Of a stretch of 48,912 nucleotides of DNA, positions 17,132 through 24,718 are shown piece after piece; position 1 is the stretch's first letter; each line of letters begins with the position of its first letter. The DNA comes from JAAYYM01 sp964631375 (GTDB taxonomy: Bacteria; Bacillota; Clostridia; Lachnospirales; Lachnospiraceae). Location of the stretch: contig CAZVYQ010000018.1 in the NCBI GenBank assembly GCA_964631375.1, positions 1 to 48,912 of the forward strand, written 5' to 3'. The translations under genes and the position numbers were made by a program. Under the pieces are notes generated by a model. That model searched no databases and was not told the DNA's origin. It saw nothing but the letters and a program-made list of their open reading frames with translations.

Positions 17132-17308
17132 ATGAATACAAGCTGTGACAACTGCAATAACTATATTTATGATGAAGAATTTGAGGAGTATGTATGTGAG
17201 GTAGATATGGATGAGGATGAGATGGGAAGATTTCTGACAAACTCGTTCTATCAGTGTCCTTATTATCAGTTTAATGACGAATATAAGGTCGTACGCAAAC
17301 AAATGTGA
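17132..17308 (+). CDS. DUF6472 family four-cysteine mini-protein
   Basis: A 58-residue acidic protein. Cysteines lie at positions 5, 8, 22 and 42 (CDNC, YVCEV, YQCPYY), suggesting a zinc or iron-sulfur site. The middle is very acidic (EVDMDEDEMGRF) and it ends EYKVVRKQM. This matches the DUF6472 family, of unknown function. The start is well supported by GGAGGA 6 bases before the ATG. It sits between the DUF1846 terminator and the ABC operon promoter, so it may be a separate small gene. Confidence 0.7.
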   Translation: MNTSCDNCNNYIYDEEFEEYVCEVDMDEDEMGRFLTNSFYQCPYYQFNDEYKVVRKQM

Positions 17309-17318
17309 CAGATGTCAG

Positions 17319-17347
17319 TTGACATTGATGCACTGTATTATTACAAT
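17319..17347 (+). promoter_or_regulatory. Strong sigma-A promoter for the ABC exporter
   Basis: TTGACA and TACAAT with a 17-base spacer, 89 bases upstream of the ATPase start. A perfect palindrome overlaps the -10 box. Confidence 0.7.
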
Positions 17348-17353
17348 AATACA
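17334..17353. promoter_or_regulatory. Palindromic operator over the -10 box
   Basis: TGTATTATT-AC-AATAATACA is a perfect 9-base inverted repeat, with further matching CA/TG pairs outside one mismatch. It covers the -10 element and the start region of the exporter promoter, the classic place for a repressor. GntR/YtrA-type regulators often control such exporters, but none is encoded next to it. Confidence 0.6.
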
Positions 17354-17435
17354 ATGTAAGATATTATAGTATTGAATCTATGAATTCGAGTTTAAATATA
17401 TGTACGTCTATTGTAGTGTGAGGGAGGACTTAAAA

Positions 17436-18149
17436 ATGATAGAGATTAAGAATTTTTCTAAACAGTATGGAAACGGAAAGCGAGCAGTGGATCACCTGAC
17501 GCTTACGATTGAAGCAGGTGATATTTACGGATTTATTGGACATAACGGAGCGGGTAAATCTACTACAATCAAAGCCATAGCAGGTGTGCTGGACTTTGAG
17601 GAGGGTTCTATCATGATCGATGGTCACTCCATTACAGCTGATCCTATCGCATGCAAGCAGATTATGGCTTATATTCCGGATAACCCGGATCTATACGAGC
17701 ATCTGACAGGTATTCAATATCTGAATTTTATTGGGGACATCTTCAGCGTTCCTAAGGCAAAACGTGAGGAACGAATTAAAAGATATGGTGATTTGTTTGG
17801 GATCACAGCATCTTTTGGGGATCTGATCTCATCTTATTCACATGGAATGAAACAAAAACTGGCAATCATTTCAGCATTGATCCATAAACCAAAGGTTATG
17901 CTGTTAGACGAGCCGTTTGTCGGTCTGGATCCAAAGGCAACTTTGGATCTGAAAAACATTATGCATGAAATGTGTGCAGAAGGCAGTGCAATTTTCTTTT
18001 CCACACATGTACTGGAGGTAGCAGAGAAGCTTTGTAATAAAATAGCGATCATCAATGAAGGCAAACTGGTAGAATCGGGCGAGATGGAAACTGTTATTAA
18101 AAATCAATCTCTGGAAGAGGTCTTCATGGAGGTGGTGGAAAATGAGTAA
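17436..18149 (+). CDS. ABC exporter ATP-binding subunit
   Basis: A 237-residue cytoplasmic ATPase of the drug/lipid-export type. Walker A is GHNGAGKST (about residues 36-44), the signature is SYSHGMKQK, and Walker B is VMLLDEPFVGLDP; the switch His is in FFSTHVLEVAEKL. The ATG at 17436 has GGGAGG upstream; 12 more in-frame codons precede it without support. It overlaps the permease gene by 8 bases. The substrate is unknown; this type commonly exports antibiotics, peptides or lipids, or acts in stress adaptation. Confidence 0.92.
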   Translation: MIEIKNFSKQYGNGKRAVDHLTLTIEAGDIYGFIGHNGAGKSTTIKAIAGVLDFEEGSIMIDGHSITADPIACKQIMAYIPDNPDLYEHLTGIQYLNFIGDIFSVPKAKREERIKRYGDLFGITASFGDLISSYSHGMKQKLAIISALIHKPKVMLLDEPFVGLDPKATLDLKNIMHEMCAEGSAIFFSTHVLEVAEKLCNKIAIINEGKLVESGEMETVIKNQSLEEVFMEVVENE

Positions 18150-19782
18150 CTCAGATTCCAAAAAGACAGGAGCGATTCATGGATTATGGACGCTCTTAAA
18201 GGTACAGCTTCTTACCAGCTTTGGTATTAATCATGTTATTCATGAGAAGGATAGAAAGAAACACGGCAGATATGTCACCAAATTGGTAGCACTCTCATTT
18301 CTTTTTCTGATGTTAGCCGGATACAGTTATCTGATTGGCTCAGGGATGGGCTTTATCGGAATGTCCAATGTGATTCCGACGATGGCATTTGCTATTTGTT
18401 GTATTATGACATTGTTCTTTACAATGCTTAAATCGGTGGCAACACTGTTTGGATTTAAGGATTATGATATGTTGATGAGTTTACCGGTCAGTAATAAAGT
18501 AGTGATTACTGCAAAGTTTCTCTATATGTATGTGACAAATGAGCTTTTAGTATTGGGTATTCTGTTGCCGATGGCAATCGCGTATGGACAATGGACGCCA
18601 ATGTCCTGGATTGATGTTCTGATCTGGGTACTTGCGATTCCGACTGCTCCCTTGATTCCGATGACGATCGCTACGATTCTTGGAGCGTTGATCGCAGCAG
18701 TCACTTCAAGGGTGAAGCATAAAAATCTGATTTCTGTAATCATGTCGTTTACTATGATATTTGCTGTAATGATGTTCAATATTCGATTGAATTCATCCAA
18801 TGACAGTGATGCAGAGTTCTATCTCAGAATAGAACAGCTGAGTACCCTGCTGACAGACAAAATGAACCGTATGTATCCACCGGTACGTCTGTTTCAGGGA
18901 AGCTTAACACAGCATAGTTTACTACCGGTTCTTTTGTTGATTGCGATTTCGGTTATATGGTATCTGATCTTTATCTATACTACGGCAATCAGCTTTAACC
19001 GAATCAATACAAGACTGAAATCTCGTCAATCAAAGGCAAATTACAGGATGAAAGAACTGAAGACATCCTCACCTTTGACTGCATTGGTGAAAAAAGAGCT
19101 TGCAAGATTTTTATCATCGCCCGGTTATATAGTAAATTGTACAGTTGGGTCTGCAATGGCAATTATTTTTGCTGTATTTTGTGTCATCAAGGGTCCGGAA
19201 GAGGTCATTCGCATTTTTGCTGCCGATGATTTTAAGGGCTTTACATCCGGGATAATATGTGCCATTCCATTTTTTGCTTCGGCACTATTAAGTATGACTT
19301 GTACATCATCGGTATCGCTGTCTCTGGAGGGTAAGAATATTTGGATCGCAAGATCTCTCCCACTGGAACCTAAGACAATCCTGCAGAGCAAGATTTTATT
19401 TGATTTACTGTTGGGAATTCCGCTGTCCCTGCTCTGTGGTATCTTGCTGTTAATTTCGATTAAACCGGTTAATTTCTTTGAGGCTGTGTGGTATTTGGTT
19501 ACACCGGTAGCATTTGCATTGCTTTCCAGTGTATGGGGTATGTTCCTCAATGTGAAGCTGCCTAATTATGAGTGGGAGAATGAGATGATCATCATCAAAC
19601 AGAGTGCAGCATCTGCATTCAGTATCTTTGGTGGTATGATTTTGGGCATTGTAGTCGGTATTGTCGTACTCCTATTTGGCTTTATTGGATTATCCGTATT
19701 GGCAGCTGCAATTGCAACTGCACTGGTACTTTTGGCAGCAGCAGGATTGTATCGTTCAATCATAAAGGTAAAGTCATTTTAA
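18142..19782 (+). CDS. ABC exporter membrane subunit
   Basis: A 546-residue integral membrane protein with about twelve hydrophobic spans in two halves separated by a cytoplasmic stretch (about residues 285-320, basic: RLKSRQSKANYRMKELK). It pairs with the overlapping ATPase gene and uses GGAGGTGGTGG within that gene as ribosome site. The layout fits large ABC-2-type permeases of Firmicutes. No extracellular domain is obvious, so substrate recognition probably lies in the membrane. Confidence 0.85.
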   Translation: MSNSDSKKTGAIHGLWTLLKVQLLTSFGINHVIHEKDRKKHGRYVTKLVALSFLFLMLAGYSYLIGSGMGFIGMSNVIPTMAFAICCIMTLFFTMLKSVATLFGFKDYDMLMSLPVSNKVVITAKFLYMYVTNELLVLGILLPMAIAYGQWTPMSWIDVLIWVLAIPTAPLIPMTIATILGALIAAVTSRVKHKNLISVIMSFTMIFAVMMFNIRLNSSNDSDAEFYLRIEQLSTLLTDKMNRMYPPVRLFQGSLTQHSLLPVLLLIAISVIWYLIFIYTTAISFNRINTRLKSRQSKANYRMKELKTSSPLTALVKKELARFLSSPGYIVNCTVGSAMAIIFAVFCVIKGPEEVIRIFAADDFKGFTSGIICAIPFFASALLSMTCTSSVSLSLEGKNIWIARSLPLEPKTILQSKILFDLLLGIPLSLLCGILLLISIKPVNFFEAVWYLVTPVAFALLSSVWGMFLNVKLPNYEWENEMIIIKQSAASAFSIFGGMILGIVVGIVVLLFGFIGLSVLAAAIATALVLLAAAGLYRSIIKVKSF

Positions 19783-19802
19783 TACAGAACAGGAAATGAA
19801 TT

Positions 19803-20906
19803 ATGTCGGTTACGATTTTTACATTAACGCATAAACAATTTGATGAGCCTAAGGATGGAATTTATATACCGCTTCATGTTGGCAGAGCAGGAGCCACAGA
19901 TTTGGGTTATCTGGGTGATAATACAGGAGATCACATTTCTGAGCAAAACTGCTATTATGGTGAGTTGACGGGAATATATTGGATTTGGAAGAATATTCAC
20001 ACCAGAGATTATGTGGGTGTATGTCACTACAGACGATATCTCGTGGATGATCATGATGTGATCCTGAACGAGAAGGCATATGAGTCTCTGCTTCAGCACT
20101 ATGATATTATTACAACAAAAGTATTGCGACTCAATTGTGCCTATTATGACGGCTATGCTGCAAATCATCATATCAAGGATCTGATCGAAACAGAACGAGT
20201 TATTTTGGAAAAGTATCCCGAATACTATGATACTTATCAGAAAATCATACACTCAAACAGAACGCTGTTTGGAAATATCATGGTAACGTCAAAGAAACTG
20301 TTTGACGAGTATGCTGCTTGGCTGTTTGATATATTCTTTGAAGTACAGAAACGGATTGATATTGATTCTTATGATGACTATCATAAAAGGGTGTTTGGAT
20401 TTATATCAGAGATTTTATTATTGGTATGGATCACACAGAACCATCTGCGTTTCTATGAATGTAAAGTGGGCATGTTGGGTGAAAAAAAGGAAACGATTGA
20501 AATGAAACAGAAGCTGGCTGGCTATTTTCATAATAAGGATGTTGCCGGGGCAAAAGAATACTTTTTAAAAGTGCTCGATAAACGGCCGGATGTGTTAATG
20601 GAAGCTTCTGATATCTATGGAGAACTGAAACTATCCATGCAAGTCATCAGTACCTGTGATCTCGAATTACAGGAAACAGGGACGTGTATTCTAGACAGAA
20701 TAACGGACTTTAGAGAATTGATGAAGTATTTTTCGAGATTAAATGCAGCAGTATTACGTGAGCGCGACGGTGAAACCACAAGAGAAGATCAGTATTATCT
20801 TGGGAAGGAGAATTGTTCATCTGTTGCCATCAAAATCGCAAGGATGGTTTGTGAAGCCTCAGATGAAATGAATATAAATAATGAGAATACAAACAACGTT
20901 TTTTGA
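19803..20906 (+). CDS. DUF4422 glycosyltransferase-like protein
   Basis: A 367-residue protein whose first 240 residues match DUF4422, a family linked to capsule and exopolysaccharide glycosyl transfer. Typical motifs are ISEQNCYYGELTGIYWIWKN and DYVGVCHYRRYL near residues 60-82. The last third is an Ala/Glu/Lys-rich helical extension not typical of the core family. There is no signal peptide, so action on a cytosolic sugar donor is expected. It lies 20 bases after the ABC permease and 13 before the bactofilin-like gene, suggesting a cell-envelope cluster. Confidence 0.78.
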   Translation: MSVTIFTLTHKQFDEPKDGIYIPLHVGRAGATDLGYLGDNTGDHISEQNCYYGELTGIYWIWKNIHTRDYVGVCHYRRYLVDDHDVILNEKAYESLLQHYDIITTKVLRLNCAYYDGYAANHHIKDLIETERVILEKYPEYYDTYQKIIHSNRTLFGNIMVTSKKLFDEYAAWLFDIFFEVQKRIDIDSYDDYHKRVFGFISEILLLVWITQNHLRFYECKVGMLGEKKETIEMKQKLAGYFHNKDVAGAKEYFLKVLDKRPDVLMEASDIYGELKLSMQVISTCDLELQETGTCILDRITDFRELMKYFSRLNAAVLRERDGETTREDQYYLGKENCSSVAIKIARMVCEASDEMNINNENTNNVF

Positions 20907-20919
20907 AAGGAAGAGGAAA

Positions 20920-22152
20920 ATGAGAAGAGTAAAGAGAATGAAAAAAATGAGTATTAGTTTACTGGTGATAATGATGATTTCATTATTAGCAGGCAATGTC
21001 GCTGTTTTTGCAGATGACACAATCAACCTATCCGGTTCGGAATCCGTGGATGTAACTCCGATAAAAGAGAAGGATTCTGCAGAGAATTCATTTTTGGTTG
21101 AAACTTCAACGACAGGAGAAGATTATCAGCAGGATGTATATTGGTTCGGTAATACCAACAGCATGAATGATATTACAATTGGTAATGATCTGATTGGTGC
21201 AGGCTACATGCTGACTGTCAATCAGGCAGTGATCAAAGGAAGCATTCGAACCTGTACATATGATTTGAGTCTTAGAGGTGTTGATGTTGCGCATAATATG
21301 ACTGTAGCCGGAAATCGTCTCTATTTTGATGATGAAACAAAGGCAAAAGGAATCTATGCTGCAGGTAATGACATCGTTTTCAATGGTGAGTGTGATTCTA
21401 TCAATGCAGGTGGAAATACGATTGTATTAAACGGTATTGTTAATGGCGATGCCAGAATAGACGGCTCTGAGATCACCATTGGTTCGGATGCTGTCGTAAC
21501 AGGAAAACTGATCGTATATGGTGCATATGAGCCAGAGATACCTGAGGGTGCTAAGATTAACTCATTCGAATATCATGATAGCCCGAACATACCGGATGAA
21601 GATACTGTAGAGACAGTATCAAAGGGAGCAGAATTTGTACATAAGATATTTAATCGTGTATATTGGATTCCTGCTATGATCATTGTTGCATTATTTTTCT
21701 GTCTGGTGATGCCAGGAGCAGTAAACGGATCAGGTAAAATGCTGGTAACCAGACCGGTTGCAATGTCTGTTTCAGGTTTGGTAGCATTATTTGCTATTCC
21801 ATTGGCCTTCATCTTTCTGTGTGTTACAATAATCGGACTTCCATTGGCTGGCTTGGTAGCATTATTGTATGCAACGATGCTGATATTTGCAGTTCCGTTT
21901 GCAGGAGCTTCTGCCGGGAGACTTGTATTTCCTAAGATGAATGTATGGCTGTCATCAATTATCGGTGTAGCAATTCTGACATTTGCCCTCGCGATTCCTT
22001 TTATTGAGGATCTTGTGAAGTTTTTAAGTATGCTCTATATCCTTGGATATTTTATTCAGAAGTGTTATGAACAGATCAAAACTCTTGGAAAAAAACCTGA
22101 AACACCATCAGATAAACAGGCTACAGTTGTTTCCGAAACAGATGCATCATAG
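20920..22152 (+). CDS. Bactofilin-like secreted/membrane protein
   Basis: A 410-residue protein. It starts with a basic signal peptide (MRRVKRMKKMS..., cleavage near VFADD). Next comes a beta-helix-like region of about 170 residues with repeating turns such as IVLNGIVNGDARIDGSEITI and GKLIVYG, resembling polymer-forming bactofilin domains. The C-terminal half has four or five membrane spans (YWIPAMIIVALFFCLV, AIPLAFIFLCVTIIGLPLAG and others). The beta domain should therefore face outside. Bactofilins are usually cytoplasmic, so this layout is notable. GGAAGAGGAA precedes the ATG. The gene ends 6 bases inside the convergent PAP2-like gene. Confidence 0.72.
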   Translation: MRRVKRMKKMSISLLVIMMISLLAGNVAVFADDTINLSGSESVDVTPIKEKDSAENSFLVETSTTGEDYQQDVYWFGNTNSMNDITIGNDLIGAGYMLTVNQAVIKGSIRTCTYDLSLRGVDVAHNMTVAGNRLYFDDETKAKGIYAAGNDIVFNGECDSINAGGNTIVLNGIVNGDARIDGSEITIGSDAVVTGKLIVYGAYEPEIPEGAKINSFEYHDSPNIPDEDTVETVSKGAEFVHKIFNRVYWIPAMIIVALFFCLVMPGAVNGSGKMLVTRPVAMSVSGLVALFAIPLAFIFLCVTIIGLPLAGLVALLYATMLIFAVPFAGASAGRLVFPKMNVWLSSIIGVAILTFALAIPFIEDLVKFLSMLYILGYFIQKCYEQIKTLGKKPETPSDKQATVVSETDAS

Positions 22153-22722
22153 GAATGCAGGTAAAAGTGCAAATCCAACAATAAACGGAAGAATGATACC
22201 GGATATTATCTGTGCGGCAGTATGTCTTTTTAATCGATAGCTTGAGAGGTATACACATATTAGAATGGGGATTCCGAATAAGAATACCCATTGGCGGAAC
22301 AGGATCAGTATGGCAACAGGACCAGCTGATCCTACTGCATGGCCGCTCAGTTTGAAATGAAAGACTTTACTGCTGATCAAAATGCATAGTCCACAAAGGA
22401 AATAAGTCATATAGATGAAGATCAACTGTTGAGATTGGTGTAAAAGCAGACTGGTAGTAAGGCCACAGATATATCCGGTCACTGACAGAATCATCGCAAG
22501 AGTACGCTGACCATCTCGTTCCGGGAACCACTTCTTTAATGGTATTTGCAGGATATAAGCAAGAGATGGAAATATACTGATAAATGAGACTGCCATGATA
22601 TAGTCTGAGATATGCAAAAAGATACCGGGAACACAAATCAGCAGATAGGTGAAAACCAAAAGCGCTAATATAGGTGGTACGGTTAGGATACGGATTATTT
22701 TAGATACCAATTCTTTTTTCAT
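22147..22722 (-). CDS. PAP2-like integral membrane protein
   Basis: A 191-residue protein with about six spans. SGHAVGSAGP (about residues 129-138) and SYRLKRHTAAQ (about 161-171) correspond to the PSGH and SR-x5-H motifs of PAP2 lipid phosphatases. The first motif (KX6RP) is not clear and the Asp that usually follows the last His by four positions is Gln. It may be an atypical phosphatase acting on prenyl or lipid phosphates, or a non-catalytic relative. GAGGTCATCAAT precedes the ATG. It is divergent from greA. Confidence 0.6.
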   Translation of the reverse strand: MKKELVSKIIRILTVPPILALLVFTYLLICVPGIFLHISDYIMAVSFISIFPSLAYILQIPLKKWFPERDGQRTLAMILSVTGYICGLTTSLLLHQSQQLIFIYMTYFLCGLCILISSKVFHFKLSGHAVGSAGPVAILILFRQWVFLFGIPILICVYLSSYRLKRHTAAQIISGIILPFIVGFALLPAFL

Positions 22723-22761
22723 ATTGATGACCTCACTTCATGTAAAATTATAGAATAATAC

Positions 22762-22788
22762 ATAACATAGTTTTCATTACTATGTTAT
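22762..22788. promoter_or_regulatory. Perfect 10-bp palindrome between divergent genes
   Basis: ATAACATAGT-N7-ACTATGTTAT lies between the PAP2-like gene and the greA-like gene. A minus-strand TATAAT at 22752-22747 and the plus-strand greA promoter flank it. The position suits a shared operator. No regulator gene is adjacent. Confidence 0.5.
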
Positions 22789-22803
22789 CAAACAATGGTT
22801 ACT

Positions 22804-22832
22804 TTGTCAATATTGAATGCTTTGGTTATAGT
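22804..22832 (+). promoter_or_regulatory. Sigma-A-type promoter for the greA-like gene
   Basis: TTGTCA and TATAGT with a 17-base spacer, 48 bases upstream of the chosen start codon. Confidence 0.6.
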
Positions 22833-22880
22833 ATGTGTAGCTTTTCGGAAGATCATACCAAAAAAATGGGGGTTAATTAT

Positions 22881-23384
22881 ATGTATGATAAATTAACACG
22901 CAGTGATATTCAGAAAATGGAGGAGGAGATCGAACATCGTAAGGTTGTCGTACGTCATGAACTGCTGGAACATGTAAAGACAGCCAGGGCACAGGGAGAT
23001 TTGAGCGAGAACTTTGAATATCATGCTGCAAAAAAAGAGAAAAACCAGAATGAGAGCAGGATCAGATTTTTGGAAAGAATGATCAAGACAGCCATTGTGG
23101 TAGAGGATGACTCTGATGCAGATGAGGTTGGTATGAACAATACTGTTGAAGTGTATTTTGAAGAGGACAAGACAACAGAAACGTTCAGGATTGTGACAAC
23201 AATGAGGCAGAATTCGCTCAAGAATCTGATCAGTGTAGAGTCACCGATGGGCAAGGCGCTTCTGCATCATAAGGTTGGTGATTGTGTACATATTCAGGTC
23301 AATGATCAGTATGGCTACGATGTTACGATCAAATCGATTGACAAAACAGATGATGGCTCACAGGACGAAATCAGGAGCTTTTAA
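22881..23384 (+). CDS. GreA/GreB-type transcription factor
   Basis: A 167-residue protein of the Gre family, which enters the RNA polymerase secondary channel and promotes cleavage of backtracked RNA. The N-terminal coiled coil contains ARAQGDLSENFEYHAAKKEK, with the conserved acidic tip (Asp and Glu of GDLSEN). The C-terminal FKBP-like domain has SPMGKALLHHKVGD. The C-terminal domain is more divergent than in housekeeping GreA, so it could be a paralog. The ATG at 22881 is chosen for GGGGGT upstream; an ATG at 22866 is also in frame. Confidence 0.88.
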   Translation: MYDKLTRSDIQKMEEEIEHRKVVVRHELLEHVKTARAQGDLSENFEYHAAKKEKNQNESRIRFLERMIKTAIVVEDDSDADEVGMNNTVEVYFEEDKTTETFRIVTTMRQNSLKNLISVESPMGKALLHHKVGDCVHIQVNDQYGYDVTIKSIDKTDDGSQDEIRSF

Positions 23385-23420
23385 GATTAATATTTAGTGT
23401 ACAAAATGAAATACAAGTAA

Positions 23421-23456
23421 TCTTAACATTGACATCAGAAATGTCAGATGCTAAGA
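23421..23456. promoter_or_regulatory. Imperfect inverted repeat spanning the phe promoter
   Basis: Left arm 23421-23435 and right arm 23441-23456 pair at 14 positions with one mismatch and one bulge (core TGACAT-N5-ATGTCA). The repeat contains the -35 box and reaches into the -10 box of the phe promoter, and it lies upstream of the expected transcript start. It therefore looks like a DNA operator rather than an RNA fold. Confidence 0.5.
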
Positions 23457-23457
23457 T
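23429..23457 (+). promoter_or_regulatory. Sigma-A promoter of the leader-aroF-pheA operon
   Basis: TTGACA (23429-23434) and TAAGAT (23452-23457) with an exact 17-base spacer. Transcription would start near 23464, giving a leader RNA of about 230 bases before aroF. Confidence 0.75.
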
Positions 23458-23484
23458 GAGTACCATAAACTTTGGAGGACAACA

Positions 23485-23601
23485 ATGAAAACAGTTCTAT
23501 ATTCTGCAGTAGCATACTTTTTCTTTTACTTTTTCGGTTTCCGTTTTGGCGGATTTAACGAAAAGGTGATTTTTGCTGTGGAAAAAGGAGCGTCTGTATA
23601 G
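23485..23601 (+). CDS. Phe/Tyr-rich leader peptide of the aroF-pheA operon
   Basis: A 38-codon frame with a strong GGAGG site 6 bases before the ATG. Residues 11-24 read YFFFYFFGFRFGGF: eight Phe and two Tyr in fourteen positions. There are nine Phe codons in total. Such a run is a regulatory signal, because ribosomes pause on it when charged Phe-tRNA is scarce. The frame ends 24 bases before a strong terminator, and the two genes after that make DAHP and phenylpyruvate. The peptide itself is probably not a functional product. It is analogous to PheL of enteric bacteria (established there); homology is not implied. Confidence 0.88.
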   Translation: MKTVLYSAVAYFFFYFFGFRFGGFNEKVIFAVEKGASV

Positions 23602-23645
23602 AAATGAAGTAATCATTGTTTATAGAGCCTCACAGTGGAAATCAC
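23566..23645 (+). promoter_or_regulatory. Antiterminator pairing of the phe attenuator
   Basis: Bases 23566-23581, just after the Phe-codon run, can pair without a gap to 23630-23645: seven Watson-Crick pairs (GTGATTT/AAATCAC), three G-U pairs, five Watson-Crick pairs (CTGTG/CACAG) and a final G-U. This 16-bp helix uses most of the terminator's 5' arm and the start of its 3' arm, so the two folds exclude each other. A ribosome stalled on the Phe codons would leave 23566-23581 free and favour read-through. Confidence 0.75.
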
Positions 23646-23659
23646 TGTGGGGCTTTTTT
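23626..23659 (+). terminator. Attenuator terminator upstream of aroF
   Basis: A 12-bp stem (AGCCTCACAGTG / CACTGTGGGGCT, one G-U) with a 5-base loop, followed by TTTTT. It lies between the leader peptide stop and aroF, so it should end transcription when Phe is plentiful. Confidence 0.9.
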
Positions 23660-23694
23660 AATACCCCACAGACGAACAGAAGGAGGAAACATAC

Positions 23695-24696
23695 ATGATC
23701 ATTGTACTAAAAAAAGGAATTGAGGAAGGTCAGAAAACACATTTAAAGGAATGGATCGAGGATCAGGGAATCAGTATTCATGAATCAGAAGGCGAATACT
23801 GTTCCATCCTGGGATTGATCGGAGATACTGGTAAGATCGACATGGAACTGATTGAAGGAATGGATATTGTAGAATCCGTTAAGAGAGTGAGTGATCCGTT
23901 TAAGAGTGCAAACCGTAAGTTTCATCCAGAGGATACGATGATTCAAATCGGAGATCTGAAGCTTGGAAAGGGACATTTTCAAATGATTGCAGGACCGTGT
24001 TCTGTGGAATCTCATGAACAGATCTGTGAGGTGGCTAAGGCTGTTCAGTCGGCAGGAGCAACAATTTTGAGAGGTGGTGCATATAAACCACGAACCTCGC
24101 CCTATGATTTTCAGGGACTTCGATCAGAAGGTTTGGAGTTGTTGCTGGGTGCAAAAAAAGAGACCGGAATGCCTATTATTACGGAGATCATGAATATTAA
24201 TCATTTACCAAAATTTGAACATGTGGACATTATTCAGGTCGGTGCACGCAATATGCAAAATCATGAAATGTTAAAGGAACTTGGTAAAATCAGAAAACCG
24301 ATTCTATTAAAAAGGGGTCTTGCCAATACACTAAAGGAACTTTTGATGAGTGCAGAGTATATCATGGCGGGCGGAAATGAGCAGGTGATTCTGTGTGAAA
24401 GAGGTATTCGTACATTTGAGACTTACACAAGAAATACCTTGGATCTCTCTGCAGTACCTGCTTTACGGGAAATGACACATCTCCCGATCGTAGTAGATCC
24501 AAGTCATGCAACAGGAATTGCCAGAATGGTAGAGCCAATGGCACTTGCAGCAGTGGCAGCCGGTGCTGATGGATTGATGATCGAGGTACATAACAATCCA
24601 TCCAAAGCCCTCTGCGATGGAGCACAATCGCTGACGCCGGAGCAGTTTGCTCGGGTAGCCGAAAAGGTTCACAAGATACAGCAGGCACTGGCATAA
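23695..24696 (+). CDS. aroF: 3-deoxy-7-phosphoheptulonate synthase
   Basis: A 333-residue cytosolic enzyme that condenses phosphoenolpyruvate and erythrose-4-phosphate, the first step of the shikimate pathway. A ferredoxin-like N-terminal domain of about 70 residues (the type that often binds Phe or Tyr as inhibitor) precedes the barrel. Catalytic-domain motifs: AGPCSVES with metal ligand Cys102, RGGAYKPRTSPYDFQG, QVGARNMQN, LLKRG, and DPSHATG. GAAGGAGG precedes the ATG. It is the first structural gene after the attenuator and is followed 22 bases later by pheA. Confidence 0.96.
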   Translation: MIIVLKKGIEEGQKTHLKEWIEDQGISIHESEGEYCSILGLIGDTGKIDMELIEGMDIVESVKRVSDPFKSANRKFHPEDTMIQIGDLKLGKGHFQMIAGPCSVESHEQICEVAKAVQSAGATILRGGAYKPRTSPYDFQGLRSEGLELLLGAKKETGMPIITEIMNINHLPKFEHVDIIQVGARNMQNHEMLKELGKIRKPILLKRGLANTLKELLMSAEYIMAGGNEQVILCERGIRTFETYTRNTLDLSAVPALREMTHLPIVVDPSHATGIARMVEPMALAAVAAGADGLMIEVHNNPSKALCDGAQSLTPEQFARVAEKVHKIQQALA

Positions 24697-24718
24697 CAGA
24701 AAAATGGAGGATGAAACA

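Noticed and set aside
23664..23671. CCCCACAG downstream of the terminator as part of the switch
   Set aside because: It can pair with CTGTGGGG of the terminator 3' arm, but it is transcribed only after the termination point, so it cannot decide termination. It may just tidy the aroF leader.
23385..23695. T-box (tRNA-sensing) leader upstream of aroF
   Set aside because: I see no T-box consensus and no specifier-loop architecture; the region is fully explained by a leader peptide and attenuator.
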